Below are positions 1-11,606 of a stretch of 64,000 nt of DNA, piece after piece. Under the pieces are notes generated by a model that did no database searches, had not been told where the DNA came from, and saw only the letters and a program-made list of their open reading frames with translations. The position numbers were made by a program, and so were the translations under genes. Source of the stretch: Hydrangea macrophylla (Eukaryota > Streptophyta > Magnoliopsida > Cornales > Hydrangeaceae); contig CM066983.1 in NCBI GenBank assembly GCA_033977485.1, positions 105,027,080 to 105,091,079 of the forward strand, in the 5' to 3' direction. The first letter of the stretch is position 1. Every line of letters starts with the position of its first letter.

Positions 1-1065
1 AAATTTGAAGATATGGAGAGTGGTCTTCATTTCATGTCTGAAGATGTGAAGAGTGGTCTTCATTTAATATCTTCAGATTTGAAGACATCTTCGATTACCA
101 TTCACCCCGTATAGTGATATTTGTGTCCAAATATTTGAAATTAATTTTTTTTCAAATTAAGTTATGTCTGCTTTCCTTTCGTAGTAATTTCCTATTCATA
201 TTTTAATATTTATTTTAGTAAATATTTAATTTAACCAGTAAACAAACTCTGTTTCAAATTATTTTTTTTGTTCTTGTTTTCTTATGCCGTACAAATAAAA
301 TGCCATCAATATTTGATAGGTATACTAATTGTGATAATTATATAGTAAACGATTTGTGTGGATAAAATAGGAGCATAGGAGCATAATATGTGAATTTGCA
401 TTATTTAAAAATAAATTAAATAACAGTGATTTGGAGATTGAATAGTGAATATGCAGATGAGATTGGTTAGTGTAAAGATGAAAAAGCAGAGTCTGTCATC
501 TTTAAATTTGAAGAAGATATCGAAATGAACATAGATTTGAAGATGTTGGAGTTAACTCATATTTCTCAAAGGGTGGACCTAGTAAGGAATTTTTTAGGGC
601 ACTTTCTTCCACTGTAATCTGACAATAAAAGTCCAATATATTTTGGGTTTAGAGTATTGCTAGATGCAAAAAAAAAATGCACAACTATATGCACAACTTG
701 CTTAAAATTGTTGGACATCGTGCTGAAAAAGTTGTACACACAAAAAGACAAAAAAAGAGGTGCACAACTTTTTCATCACAAGGTCTAACAATATTAAGCA
801 GGTTGTGCATTTAATTGTGCATTTGAGTTTTGGGTTTATCATGTGTGCCCCCAATATTTATTTATTTTACTCTATTGTGTGCCTCAAACTCTAATTATAA
901 AGTTGGAAAATGAAAACCATGGACAATATGGTTTATGACTTCTTATGAGAAGAATAACCATATGCAAAATATTTATGAACAGGTAAGGTGTAAAGGTTGC
1001 CTCAAACTCTTAGTTTCTTAGCATGTCCTTACCAATATCCATGGGGTATATATATATCCTTTATA
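1..1065. other. AT-rich intergenic flank, no gene seen
   Basis: AT-rich DNA with no ORF of believable length or codon character. The first 100 bases contain imperfect repeats of a word like GAAGATNTGAAGA and its complement TCTTCA. The only discrete object is the hairpin MITE at 677-822. The last five bases (CTTTT, 1066-1070) are the left target-site duplication of element A. Confidence 0.7.
677..822. mobile_element. Hairpin MITE
   Basis: The first ~65 bases and the last ~65 bases are near-perfect inverted complements. ATGCACAACT...TTGCTTAAAATTGTT on the left matches the complement of AACAATATTAAGCAGGTTGTGCAT on the right, and the arms continue into AAAAAGTTGT/ACAACTTTTT. A short purine-rich spacer separates them. 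No coding capacity. This is the fold of a non-autonomous DNA transposon (MITE). The superfamily is not assigned because no clean target-site duplication is visible. Confidence 0.6.
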
Positions 1066-1070
1066 CTTTT

Positions 1071-1674
1071 TGATGTTACCAAAAATCTGCACATCTTGGA
1101 GATTACAATTCGATCACTTCGCATGGATGATTTGATGAACCGACAAGGCTCCCCTCACTGACCTAATCACCTGAAACATAAAAGTAAAGACTTAGGGGGT
1201 TATTTTTCCCCTAAGCCTCCTCCGACGATCAAGTCAGTAAGTTGGAGAGTATGAGAAAAAATGTACATAAATAGAGAGAAAAAGAAAAATGTATCTGGCT
1301 AGAGATCGTCCCCCCTTCCCCTCAAATCCTTGATGCCAAATTTATATCTCCAGGGAGTTGTTTATAGACTGACAGTTACCCATTGCTTGGGCTATGATTA
1401 TGGGATCATGGAGGTGTTGAATGATGATCATGGTTAGGGAAATGGAGGGTCCACGTGTTGGTATTTACCCTTTAACCATAGTCCTTATTTACATGTATTT
1501 TTATATACAAGCAACTTAGTAAATGGGACTATGATCAGGCCCAAATTGAAGTGCAACTGGTTGGTTCTTGTATTGTAACTTCCCTTATAATCTAGTGTGG
1601 TACTCACACCATTACTCATATGTAGACCTGACACTTGTCAGCATATAATTAGGTAGTATTTTTGGGGCATATCA
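1071..1674 (-). repeat. Element A 3' LTR
   Basis: 604 bp repeat matching 33714-34328. Its ends are TGAT/ATCA. It is preceded by CTTTT. On its inner side lies the C-run of the (minus-strand) polypurine tract at about 1679-1691. Confidence 0.85.
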
Positions 1675-4600
1675 GCTACTCCCCCCCAAGCTCTGGTCAT
1701 TTGAAAAAAGACCTGAGTTAGTTTCATCTGTGAAGCATTTAAGAGATGTCTGGCACGATCATACATTAGAAGTCATTGGAGCTTTGGAACTAAAGTCTGT
1801 TAGCGTCATAGACATTCTTGTCCTTTTTAAGGAGCTGAAGTCGAAATCTAGGATCTTTGAGCTAAGAAAATCTTATACGAGAGGGTCTTATTCTCAAGGG
1901 ACCTGAAGACGAGAATCTTTGTCGTTAAAGACATTAACTATATCTTATAAGTGATAACTCAGAGGAGGCTGGAGATTGAAGTATTTAACAATATATGCTT
2001 GTTGTGGTTGAACCAAAGCTTTGAAGAGGTGAACATTTGAGTGTTCAACTGACGTTCATGAGATTAGTGCCGAAGTGACCTAGCCATTTGGGAGTTACCC
2101 AAGGTTTTTACCGAGCTGGAACTCTTAATATCGAGCCTGGTATTGAGGTAGTTAAAAGAGCTCTATTTCTATTATACAGTCGAGAGCTAAGCTAAAGAGC
2201 CTAGATAAACTGAAGATGTCAAGGACAACCTAAAGAGCATTCGACAGAGCCCAAGATGACAAGCTGGAGCTATAGAGCTTAAGTCCGAGCTAACACTTGT
2301 ACGTGGCAGCTTGAGGTGAGAATCTCTGATGTGTAGTACTTGGGGATCTTGATTTCATCCAATAGGTCAATAATATATGACTTGTTTATTTAGGATTTGT
2401 GTGTCTGGCTATGCAGAGCTTCTATGGTTGGATTGATCAAAAGAGCTTTTGAATTGTAAGCTGAAGAATGAGGCTTTAGTTGGAGGTGTATGTCAAGAAT
2501 CTAGTTCATCTTCATATGCTTGATGCTCGTACTCAATTTACCAATCATGTACTTAACCAGATCACTGTTTTTGCATTGATGGTGGAAGTGTTGAAAAATT
2601 CGCCTTCATGATATTGGCCCTGAGGTCACCTATCCACTTTCAAGCTTGTGTTTTTGATGATGGAGAAGTTTCGTTCTTTTGACTTTCTGACCTTCTCAGT
2701 GGTGAGCTTTTAAGACAGTTTATGATGACTGCTTCTTGATGCTACGACTGCTTGAAGCTTTGGTTTCTAGTGTAAGTATGGGTCTTATTGGTGACACTAA
2801 AGCTACTTGATGCTCGAGTTGATCAAGGCTTTAAAAGTCTTGAATATGACTGAAATGCTCGGATTGGCCAAATCTTTTAATGATGCTCTGATTAGAGCTA
2901 ATATGTCTGGGTTAGCCAACTCTTCGAATATTGTTTGGGTTATGCCGAGGCTTTATGCTTGATGAAGTCAAGACTTAGGTACTGAGCTACTGAGTTATTC
3001 GGTGCTCAAATAAAGGTTAAGGCTTTAATGCAGAGCAAGATAGCTTTATAATTGGGGATCGGCGAAGATCCTAGTAAGAATAAGCTAATTGTACTTGCTC
3101 ATATATGTTATAAATACCGAGGTTGGGTTGTAGAGCTCCAAAGATAAGTGAGGCGTTAATCTGCGCATATTGCTTAGGATCCGCTAGCCGAACTAAAGAG
3201 CTTGAGACCGATGTGTAACTTATAAAGATGAGTCCCCAATATGCTGAAGACATTAAGGTTGGGCTGTGGAGCATAACCCCAATCTAGGTAGTGATTTGAA
3301 ACACTTAAGAGGCATGGTGGCTCAAGGTAAGGAACCTTGAAGTGGAGCATTGGCAATTTCAGATTTCATCCTATAGGGACATGGTTTCTTCTTAGGAGGC
3401 ATACAACTTGTTTGCATAGTCTTTTTTGCCTAGTCTAGCTATGACTTCTGCTTATCTGATGCATAGCATTTTATGTTTGGCAGTAGAAGGGGTTTTACAT
3501 GCCTGACCAGTATTCGAGAAGAACTTTACCAATCTGTGATACTTAAACTTTTGGAGTTTGAGGGGTTTTTTTTTTTGATCAATTTTGAGTCTCTCTTGTG
3601 ACACTTGGGCTATTAAGGTTTTGAAATTTTGGGGGTCAGATGAGCTGTTCTGATTTTTTATGCTCTACATTTTTAAAGCCTCAAGGTATTTGAATTGTGC
3701 CTTTCAGGCCTACTCTTGATAGAACAATGCTCTGACTGGAATGTTTTCTTCAAGGATAATTTTCTTAGAAATAGTGCTATCGCATGTTTGGTCTAATAAC
3801 CATGTACTTGATCTACTAACGATGTAGTTCGCCTGATGCATCCCTCCTGGTTGGAGATAGCTTGCTAGCTCCAAGCTTTTTGTTTTGTTGAATGCCCAAT
3901 ATGGTTTTTGGATCAGACAAGTGCCCGACCTATGATGCTCGGACTATCTGAAGCCTAAGGTTCTTTAGGTCGCGCCCAAGCTGGGGCTCGGGTCTTTTTC
4001 TTTTGGGCTTTTTGTACTTGGGCTGTACTATAGCATGAACTTTTAAGCATGCCTGAGCTACAATAAGCTCTGGGTTTCTTGACCCGCAATACTTAGTTTT
4101 TGGGCTTGCTCAAGTTGTAACAAGCTCTGGGCTTTAGGCCTGCCCGAACTTGTGCTCGAGCTGTTTGTGTTTTTTTTTACTAGGCTGAGTTTTTACTAAA
4201 TCTTGCTTATCCCTTGCACACATGTACTCCCCCCTTCTTAAAACTTCTTTCAGTAAGGCGCTTGGCCTTTTGAAGGAGAAAGAAGAATAAATAGGAATAG
4301 ATATGGGCGAGTTATTAGGTTTTCAATTCTGAATCTACTATATGAGCTTTGGGCTAAAAGTCAGTGTGAGCTCTTCTGATCTGTTGACCAGATCAGGTTT
4401 GTGTGCTTGGATGGCCCAGGGCTTTTAGCCAAGCTGATTTGCTTAATTAGACTAAGAGTCAGCGTAAGCTCTTCTGATCTGTTGACCAGATCAGGTTTGC
4501 TTGCTTGGATGGCCCAGGGCTTTTAGCTGAGCTGATTCACTTAGTTTGGACTAAGAGTCAATGTGGGCTTTTCTGATCTGTTGACCAGATCAGGTTTGTG

Positions 4601-6033
4601 TGCCTAGATGGCCCAGGGCTTTTAGCCGAGCTGATTCACTTAGTTTGGTCTAAGAGTCAGCGTGAGCTCTTCTGATTTGTTGACCAGATCAGGTTTGCAT
4701 GCCTGGATGGTCCAGGGCTTTTGAAATTCTGAAGAGAACTGGAGTGATCGAGTTGGTCGAGGCTTTTGGAGTTCTAAAGAGAATTGGTATGCTCGAGCTG
4801 GTCGAGGCTTTTGGGCCCGTGACGCTTGGTCTTTGGGTGTGCTCGAGCTCGGAGCCTTTGAACCCTGACGCTTAGTCTTTGGGTGCGCTCGAACTATTAT
4901 GAGCTCAGAGCTTTTGGACCCGTGACGCTTGGTCTTTGGGTGTTTTCCGAGCTGAGATCGGGTCTTTCATGCCTTTTGACTTAGGCCTGCTAGGGCTATA
5001 ACAAGCTTCGAGCCAAATGAGAAGATGATTTAATCCCAACTTCTTCTAGATTCCGATTTGACGCTTAGGAGGTTGTTTTGAGCTGGCACCTAAGATCTAA
5101 ATTGCCAAATCTCTTTTTGTTCTTACAGATTTAATCATAGATCCTGGGCCACCTACTTGAACATGTTTTTCCAGATATTGCAAAAGGGAATAAAGTAAAC
5201 AAATAAATTAATACTTACAGTCGTGGTTTAAAACACATATGCACCGTATGAGTGATAAGTCCCGATCTGAGGCGCTTGGACGTAATTCCTCATGATGAGA
5301 GAAACTCGATCCATGGTGTCATCTAAACCTGGCTCGTTTAGTTGGGTAAACCCTTAAACCTGTTCGAGTCTTGTGCATTTGCTGCTGGGCTAATGAAATT
5401 AAAGAGAACAAAAGCATATATGTACATCTTACCAAATGTTCATAGTTATCCGTACTCCTGCCATGTCCTGTTAGGCTTCCAATAATAGGCTCAGGACATG
5501 TCTGATCTGAATAAGCTTTCAATAACAAGTTCGGGATATGTCCCCTTTAAACAAGATAAGCTTTGTTGTTAAGTTTAATGCTTTGTAGAGATTAGGCAGT
5601 AAAACCTTTAACACCGATAATATTTTCGGGTCTTAGGCAGATAAATTTGAACATACAGTGACTTATCAAATAAAAAGTTTGGCTACATACCAGTTTGCAA
5701 TCAACTAGCCTCAGGAGTATAGACATCAAATTCTATTGATGAAGTTATAATGATACTCAATAGTAGGCATATGACTAAGTACGAATAGAACTACTAAATA
5801 TGCAGTAGTTTATTTTATTTGAGAGATTTATAAAATCGCAGCACTTCTTTTACACACGTAAACGTGAGATGGCTCTTACCCTTTTAGTGTATAACAGATG
5901 TGATCCTCTATATACGTATACAAGAATAGCATGTTTGTAAGTAGTCATAATTACCTCTTCCTCTATATACGTAGACAAGATTGTATGTGTGCAGTAGCAT
6001 ATTACATATCAATTTAAAAGTTTTATTTTCCTT
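1675..6033. other. Element A internal non-coding DNA (3' part)
   Basis: No ORF resembling gag or pol on either strand. The segment starts with the polypurine tract, CTCCCCCCCAAGC on the plus strand. It is rich in recurring words such as GCTCGAGCTGG, GAGGCTTTTG and TGACGCTTGGTCTTTGGG between about 4720 and 4960, suggesting old tandem amplification. The best tandem array (4345-4720) is listed separately. 5000-6033 shows nothing recognisable. Confidence 0.6.
4345..4720. repeat. Tandem repeat, ~98-99 bp unit, about four copies
   Basis: A unit containing the inverted arms CTGATCTG and CAGATCAG around TTGAC, then GGATGGCCCAGGGCTTTTAGC, recurs with the first arm at 4376, 4474, 4573 and 4672. The spacing is 98, 99 and 99 bp. 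Copies differ by several substitutions. Each carries the same short hairpin. Confidence 0.8.
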
Positions 6034-6041
6034 CTTATGTT

Positions 6042-6751
6042 TAGGGTGGGGCACATTTCGGGCCAACCGAACTTTCGAACCGAAACTGAACTTTCAAACA
6101 ATTTCAGTTCGGTTTGAACCCGAACCAAAGTAAATTCGGTTTGAAACCGAACCGAACTTATAAGTACAATTCGGTTTTCGGTAGAGTTTTTCAGGCCGAA
6201 CCCGAACCGAATTTTCGAAGTTATTTATTTATTTATTTATTTACTTTTATTTTATTTTTTTATAAATAGATTTAGGGTACTTCATTAGTTTTACTAATAT
6301 CCTGTTGAAGCTTGAAAGACATTTTTTTTTTCTCTTAGTGACTAATAACAAAATACAAACTGTAACTATTTGAGTTGTTCTTTTGTTCTTGATTACCAAA
6401 TGGTATTTTTTTTTTTTTTAAATCTAGGGTACTTCATTAGTTTAACTAATATTTTTTATTGCCAAATGGATATCTTGAAACTTGAAAGACATTTTTTTTC
6501 TTCTCTTTATTGAGTAATAAAAAAATTTATAAAAATAAAAAATAAAAAAATATAAAAAAATGAAAAAGAAAACTTCGGTTGAATTTCAACCCGAAGTTTC
6601 GAACCGAACCCAAACTTTAATTTCGAAACCGAACCATATTTTCGAAGTTTATTTCAGTTCGGATTTCGGTATCGAAATTCTCAACCCGAACCCGAACAAC
6701 CCGAACCGAACTTTTCGGTTCGAAACCGAACCGACTGTTTGCCCACCCCTA
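6042..6751. mobile_element. hAT-type MITE (CGGTT-rich)
   Basis: The left end is TAGGGTGGGGC and the right end reads GCCCACCCCTA, giving imperfect terminal inverted repeats. The flanks are a perfect 8 bp duplication CTTATGTT (6034-6041 and 6752-6759), the length made by hAT transposases. Both subterminal regions are full of CGGTT/AACCG words in opposite orientation (ATTCGGTTTCGG type), so the ends fold back on each other. There is no transposase, so it is a non-autonomous copy inserted in element A. Confidence 0.85.
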
Positions 6752-6759
6752 CTTATGTT

Positions 6760-7962
6760 GAAGCAGGACACTTGAGAAAGCCTTGATCCTCATACAGCTC
6801 AACAAATAATTCCCTTCACGACGTGCTGGGAGACCCCTGATGAGCTCAGATTTTCAACCGATCCGAGACCGTTCTGTAATTGCTATTGGTCATGTTGTCC
6901 TTGAGGGGTAAGAGAGTGGCACTCCTAAATATGATATGAATGAACCGGTAATGGTCTTCAAATGGACCTGGCTGATCATCTAAGGTACTTAGGTGTGATT
7001 ACCCAAGGTTAGGGCTACCCAATCTGAGGCACTTGGGTGTAATACCCCACGGTGAAGGAGACTCAATCCATGATATTCAAAAATTTATAATTTAATTTTG
7101 TAGTTGACCAAAATTTTGGGATGGCCAAAAATTAAAAGAGGGACACATAATGAGCGGGAGTAATATACTGATATGTGGAAGATCTGAAAAACGTCTAGTG
7201 ATATATTTGAATAGTCATATTATGCGCCTTGCAAATACAACTTTCAACGGTACTGGAATTATTGTTCGATTGTAGCAATATCAAAGCCAAAACTGCAATA
7301 AAGATTGGCTAAGCAATATAGCATTTAAATATATGATACACACGATATGTATATACGTGTGTGTATATATGTATATATGTGACTCCATACACATGAGGGA
7401 CTCCTGCAAGCATAGACTTACAGGTTTGTGCTATGCAATTCCAAATTAAGATTTAAGTCTTGTACACATATACCAGTATACATGATTGGTGTTTTAATGT
7501 GCAGCAGAATACATAGATATGTGCACAACATGGGGTGTTTCTATTATCGAACATTATTCAGGAAGGCGATATATTTGGTTTCGTTAGTGCAACCTCAGAT
7601 CAAGATGACAATACTTGATTTGATATGAACATGTACACACATATAGAGATATATACATATACACACATGCATTTCTATTCTTACAATACTAACTCCAATA
7701 AATTTAAGTGCGACAGTGTAATCAAGCCAAAGTAAGTGGGTATTCCACATCAATTTAAACTGACATGCCTTTTGAACATGAAGCAGTAGCATGTGATTTT
7801 AATAAAATATTGTATGTATCAAAATAAGATACTTTTTAGAAACAAATGCCAATTTTGGGTTATATCAATTGATCATTGTATATTTGGGTTGATTCCAATG
7901 GGTTTCCCAAAGGAAAAGTAGTTTTATGAAACTTCTTGGCCGAATTGGGTGAAAACTCCAAT
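6760..7962. other. Element A internal non-coding DNA
   Basis: AT-rich sequence with TATATG/ACACAC-type low-complexity patches around 7340-7400 and 7630-7670. No coding or structured feature supported. The last five bases, GATTT (7963-7967), are the left target-site duplication of element B. Confidence 0.55.
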
Positions 7963-7967
7963 GATTT

Positions 7968-8354
7968 TGTTGGCAATAAATATCTTGTGTTGGTGTGTGC
8001 TGGGCGTGCCAGAGTCCACGTGGACTCAAAAAGAGGTTGACGTAACCTAATCTAACTTCTAAATCAAACGACCGCTAATAAATGTGATTTACTAACAGTA
8101 AATGGGTCTTCACTCTACTCTGATGCAAGTAAGTAAAACTACAAATGAAAAGAAAGGAACAAATTAATTACTGGAAATCAAGAATACCTTCAACAACATC
8201 TTCATTAATGGATTTAAATACGATTACAATCACTCGAAGCAAGCAAAGCAAGTTGAGAACAGAAACTCTCAGAAATCACTCAAGAACAAAGTATTGTTAT
8301 GAGGAAAAGATAAAAAGGTCTGCTAGAGCAGAAGTGGCGTGTGTGTTAGCCCCT
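7968..8354 (-). repeat. Element B LTR fragment (U5 side, outer left end)
   Basis: Reverse complement of 21906-22292, the R/U5 part of the full LTR. It forms the true left terminus of the insertion (TGTTGG...). It breaks off in ...TTAGCCCCT and is fused without microhomology to a pol fragment. Confidence 0.85.
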
Positions 8355-8482
8355 GGCACGAGCAACGTGTTGGACCCTAACGTCATCAAACTCTCGTAAT
8401 AATTGCAAGGCGATTGAGTTGAAAGGTAGCAACTCCCAACTCTTACACCTAAACTCACCACTTAATTGGCCAATCACTAAGT
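8355..8482 (-). pseudogene. Tat pol fragment (archaeal-type RNase H region)
   Basis: A 126 bp duplicate of 19065-19192 in the same orientation, encoding part of the second RNase H (the ARAYNDEADNLAQ neighbourhood lies just upstream in the full pol). At its right end it joins a PMD-gene fragment of opposite orientation, sharing AGTT at the junction (8480-8483). Confidence 0.75.
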
Positions 8483-9040
8483 TAGAGAAATAGAAAGCTG
8501 ATTAAAACAAGTGAAAAGGATACCTAAAACTGGTGCTCCAGTGTCTACAACCCTTATGGCCGAGGAATGATCAACCTTGCCGAGATCATGCCATCCGGTA
8601 TAAGTAACCCTCTCCCATGCTTCAGCCATTGACGCCTGTTTATCCACCATCGGAATCGCAATTGCAAAATCGGCCTCAGGCAAGGGAGGAGGACGACATT
8701 CAAATGGCTTGAAGAATTGCTCGAAGGGCATAACGGATGAATAGTCAACCGTCTGGAGGTACTTTTTGTATGCCCTTGCGGTTTTATCCTTGTGTTCCCG
8801 CTCAAGTGCCCTCAAATGCCACTTCATATCGGACCGCATGATCTCGGGATATCTCGGGTCAAATTTGAATTTAAAGAACTTCTCAAATGCAAGAACGGCG
8901 TGATACGGTGTTTTACCTTTGGAGGTCGTCGCTTTCCGTTTGTGACCTGCAACCTGAACCACAGAAGGATTAGATGAACGGGATGGTTTTCCTACAGAGG
9001 TTCCTAAAGCAGATTCAGCAGTCCCAACATCATTCCAATG
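8483..9040 (-). pseudogene. Antisense-gene fragment: middle of the PMD/coiled-coil gene
   Basis: On the minus strand this reads the part of the PMD-associated protein rich in basic residues, followed by the stretch FEKFFKFKFDPRYPE and EQFFKPFECRPPPLPE. The same sequence, shorter at its start, occurs at 15577 onward on the plus strand. It adds about 50 residues (AESALGTSVGKPSRSSNPS and GHKRKATTSKGKTPYHAV) missing from that copy. It includes the end of exon 1 and part of intron 1 (near 8483-8525). Both ends are artificial junctions, so it is not a working gene. Confidence 0.7.
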
Positions 9041-9041
9041 G

Positions 9042-10113
9042 ATGATCGATCTAATTGAGAAAGGAATGTGTCCTAAGTGCAAAGCCAGTGTGACTAATCA
9101 ACCGGACGGGCATTCGGGTTACAATCAAATATACATTGCCGAGGAAGACGTTCCTAAGACTGCATTCAGATGTCCTGGAGCAATTGGGACATTTGAATGG
9201 GTAGTAATGCCGTTCGGATTGAAGAATGCTGGGGCTACATACCAGCGAGCCATGAATGCAATATTTCATGAAATGATAGGGAAGATAATGGAAGTTTACA
9301 TCGATGATGTAGTCGTAAAATCGGCTACACAGGAAAAACACTTGGCCGATTTACGAAGATCATTCGAAAAGATGAGAGCTCATGGGTTGAAGATGAATCC
9401 TTTAAAGTGTGCCTTTGGCGTATCGGCTGGAAACTTCCTTGGTTTCCTAGTACACCAGAGAGGGATCGAAATCGACAAAAACAAAGTCCGATCCATTCAA
9501 TCAGCTGAGCCGCCGAGGAACAAGAAGGAACTACAAAGGCTGCTCGGTCAGATTAACTTTTTGCGGAGGTTCATTTCAAATTGTGCGGGACGAACACATG
9601 TTTGGTCGCCGTTACTCAAGCTTAAGGCCGAGGAAGAGTTCAAATGGGAAAGTCAGCATCAAAAGGCCTTTGAAGCTATCAAACAATATTTGTCTGAACC
9701 ACCAGTGATCATGCCTCCAAGAAGAAAAAGGCCACTTAAGTTATACTTGTCGGCCTCCGAAGAGTCTATAGCATGTATGTTGGCACAGGATAATGAATGG
9801 GGAAAAGAACAAGCTGTTTATTATTTGAGTAGAGTATTAACTCCTGTCGAGCGTAAATATACGCCGATAGAAAAATTATGCCTAGCCTTGTATTTTTCTT
9901 CACAAAAATTAAGAGTATATATGCTTCCTGTGTTGGTTTACTTGATTTGTCAGACAGACGTCATTAAATACATGTTATCAAGACCAATTATGCGTGGACG
10001 TATAGGGAAATGGACCCTAGCAATGATGGAGTTCACATTCCAATTCGTCCCACAAAGATCGGTAAAAGGCCAAGCCCTCGCTGATTTTTTGGCCGATCAC
10101 CCTTGTTTGGATG
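9042..10113 (+). pseudogene. Tat reverse transcriptase-RNase H fragment
   Basis: Plus-strand polymerase fragment. It carries RT motifs GHSGYNQI, KTAFRCPGAIGTFEWVVMPF, GLKNAGATYQRAMN and the catalytic box YIDDVVV (around residues 86-92 of the frame opening at 9042), then the connection and RNase H region (LKLYLSASEESIACMLAQ). It stops inside ...DHPCLDV, where pol normally continues to the second RNase H. The first ~20 residues (IEKGMCPKCKAS) are not the normal RT start and have no second copy in the window. Finger-domain and protease parts are absent. The frame reads on into gag-derived DNA by chance. Orientation is opposite to the main pol fragment at 17630-19954. Confidence 0.8.
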
Positions 10114-10446
10114 TCAAGCAAAGTCCGATTTCGCTGAAGTGTACATTGCCAGGTTCAAACGAGCCAAGCATCGGTGCAAAGTCATATTACCTGAAGAAGA
10201 ATTCGTTAATATAGCCCTTGGGGGACTCTCCTTTGAACTTCGGAAAAAGTTCGAGGGAATGGGATTCCGAGATCTCTTCGAACTCGCAACGCGGGCTGCC
10301 CGATATGAACGCATGCTCGAGGAAGAGCAAGAAAGGAAAAACTCGTCCAAGGGGACGTATTATAGAGATCCTAACTATGACATACATAATACAGAGTGTG
10401 AGATAAACAGTGAGATAGATGTGGCCGAGATCGTGTCAAAGCGGCC
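10114..10446 (+). pseudogene. Tat gag fragment (plus orientation)
   Basis: After ~16 untraced bases, the sequence encodes EVYIARFKRAKHRCKVILPE and LSFELRKKFEGMGFRDLFEL, identical in translation to the C-terminal part of the gag fragment at 10859-11402 (minus). It then continues further than that copy, into a charged, tail-like region (YRDPNYDIHNTECEINSE). It ends by fusion to an inverted integrase fragment at CAGTAGCTACC. Confidence 0.75.
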
Positions 10447-10858
10447 AGTAGCTACCACAATAAAACAGTGTTGGCCTGATGATGGTGGGTATATTTTACC
10501 AATCAGATCCATGGCCCAGCCCCGGAATGGCCACGGTCTAACGATTACCTGCATCTCGGTGGCTGGTACTCGTTGTATTGGCCTGTGCCTTTGGCATGAT
10601 TGGCATCCTTTGGCGTAGTCAATGCAATCTTTTAGCATGCTTGGCCAATAGTAATTATACCTCCTAAGAAGCCATTTCATTTTCGTACCAGCCTGGTGTG
10701 CACCACAGATTCCTTCGTGTACTTCGGCCATCACTTTCATGGCCTCGAGTTTGTCTAAACATCTTAACAAATTTTCATCCTTTACGCTCTTTTTAAACAA
10801 CTCACCATCCAATAAGACATACTTGACCGATGACAGCTTGGTTTTTCTCTCGGCCACT
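10447..10858 (-). pseudogene. Tat integrase N-terminal fragment
   Basis: Duplicate of 18449-18860. On the minus strand it encodes the linker after the second RNase H, the HHCC zinc-binding region of integrase (HEGICGAHQAGT...CQSCQRH) and the start of the catalytic core (GWAMDLIGKIYPPSSGQ). One residue differs from the larger copy (R for G after CQRH). It is bounded on both sides by gag pieces in opposite orientations. Confidence 0.8.
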
Positions 10859-11410
10859 GCTCTTCCTCGAGCATGCGTTCATATCGGGCAGCCCGCGTTG
10901 CGAGTTCGAAGAGATCTCGGAATCCCATTCCCTCGAACTTTTTCCGAAGTTCAAAGGAGAGTCCCCCAAGGGCTATATTAACGAATTCTTCTTCAGGTAA
11001 TATGACTTTGCACCGATGCTTGGCTCGTTTGAACCTGGCAATGTACACTTCAGCTGATTCGCTTGGTAGTTGATACAACCTTGTTAAATCGGCCATAGAG
11101 ACTTCGGGCTCTGTCCGATAAAACTGCGCGTGAAAAGCTTCCTCCATCTGATTCCAAGTGTGGAATGAATTGGGTGGTAAGTTGATATACCAGCTAAAAG
11201 CCACCCCGGTCAAGGAGTTGGGAAACAGCTTTAGTAGCATGTCCCCTTGGTGACTCACTTCCCCGCTTTGCAGCAGGAAACGACCGATGTGCTCTACTGT
11301 TGATTGCTCTCCTTCACCGGAGAACATTGTGAAGTTGGGCACCTTGTACCCTCGTGGAAGAGGCATTCTCTCAATTGCGTCACTATGCGGCCTCCTATAC
11401 ATGGGCCGCT
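10859..11410 (-). pseudogene. Tat gag fragment (capsid region, minus orientation)
   Basis: Encodes a retrotransposon gag (UBN2/Retrotrans_gag-like) core: PRGYKVPNFTMFSGEGE, FSWYINLPPNSFHTWNQMEE, the family signature around LPSESAEVYIARFKRAKH, then ELATRAARYERMLEEEQ. The N-terminal part of the same gag is probably the piece at 22325-22998. The right end is fused to an LTR fragment at GAACGTGGG (11411). Confidence 0.8.
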
Positions 11411-11606
11411 GAACGTGGGTCTTCAGAACATGCTGAGGTGGAAGAAAAAGCAGTTGCGAGAAGAAAGGAATGCGGCAGAAGTGGGATCATCACACAAATC
11501 ATGGAAGTTGATCATGGGACATAGTGGGAGCATAAATTAATATATGCCTAGAAACTAGGGGCCACGTACCCCACTACTCCATGATCCCCACTAACATGAG
11601 CGGTTG
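11411..11606 (+). repeat. Element B LTR fragment (plus orientation)
   Basis: Copy of 21667-21862 in the full LTR, from GAACGTGGGTC to ATGAGCGGTTG. It joins the PMD-gene block at GGTTG (11602-11606), a 5 nt word present at that place in both partners. Confidence 0.85.

Noticed and set aside
4345..4720. CRISPR-like spacing of repeats
   Set aside because: Repeats and spacers are both conserved (a 98-99 bp tandem unit), and the genome is that of a plant.
8145..8399. 84-residue plus-strand frame near the left edge of element B
   Set aside because: It reads through LTR U5 sequence and a pol fragment in the wrong strand; no independent support.
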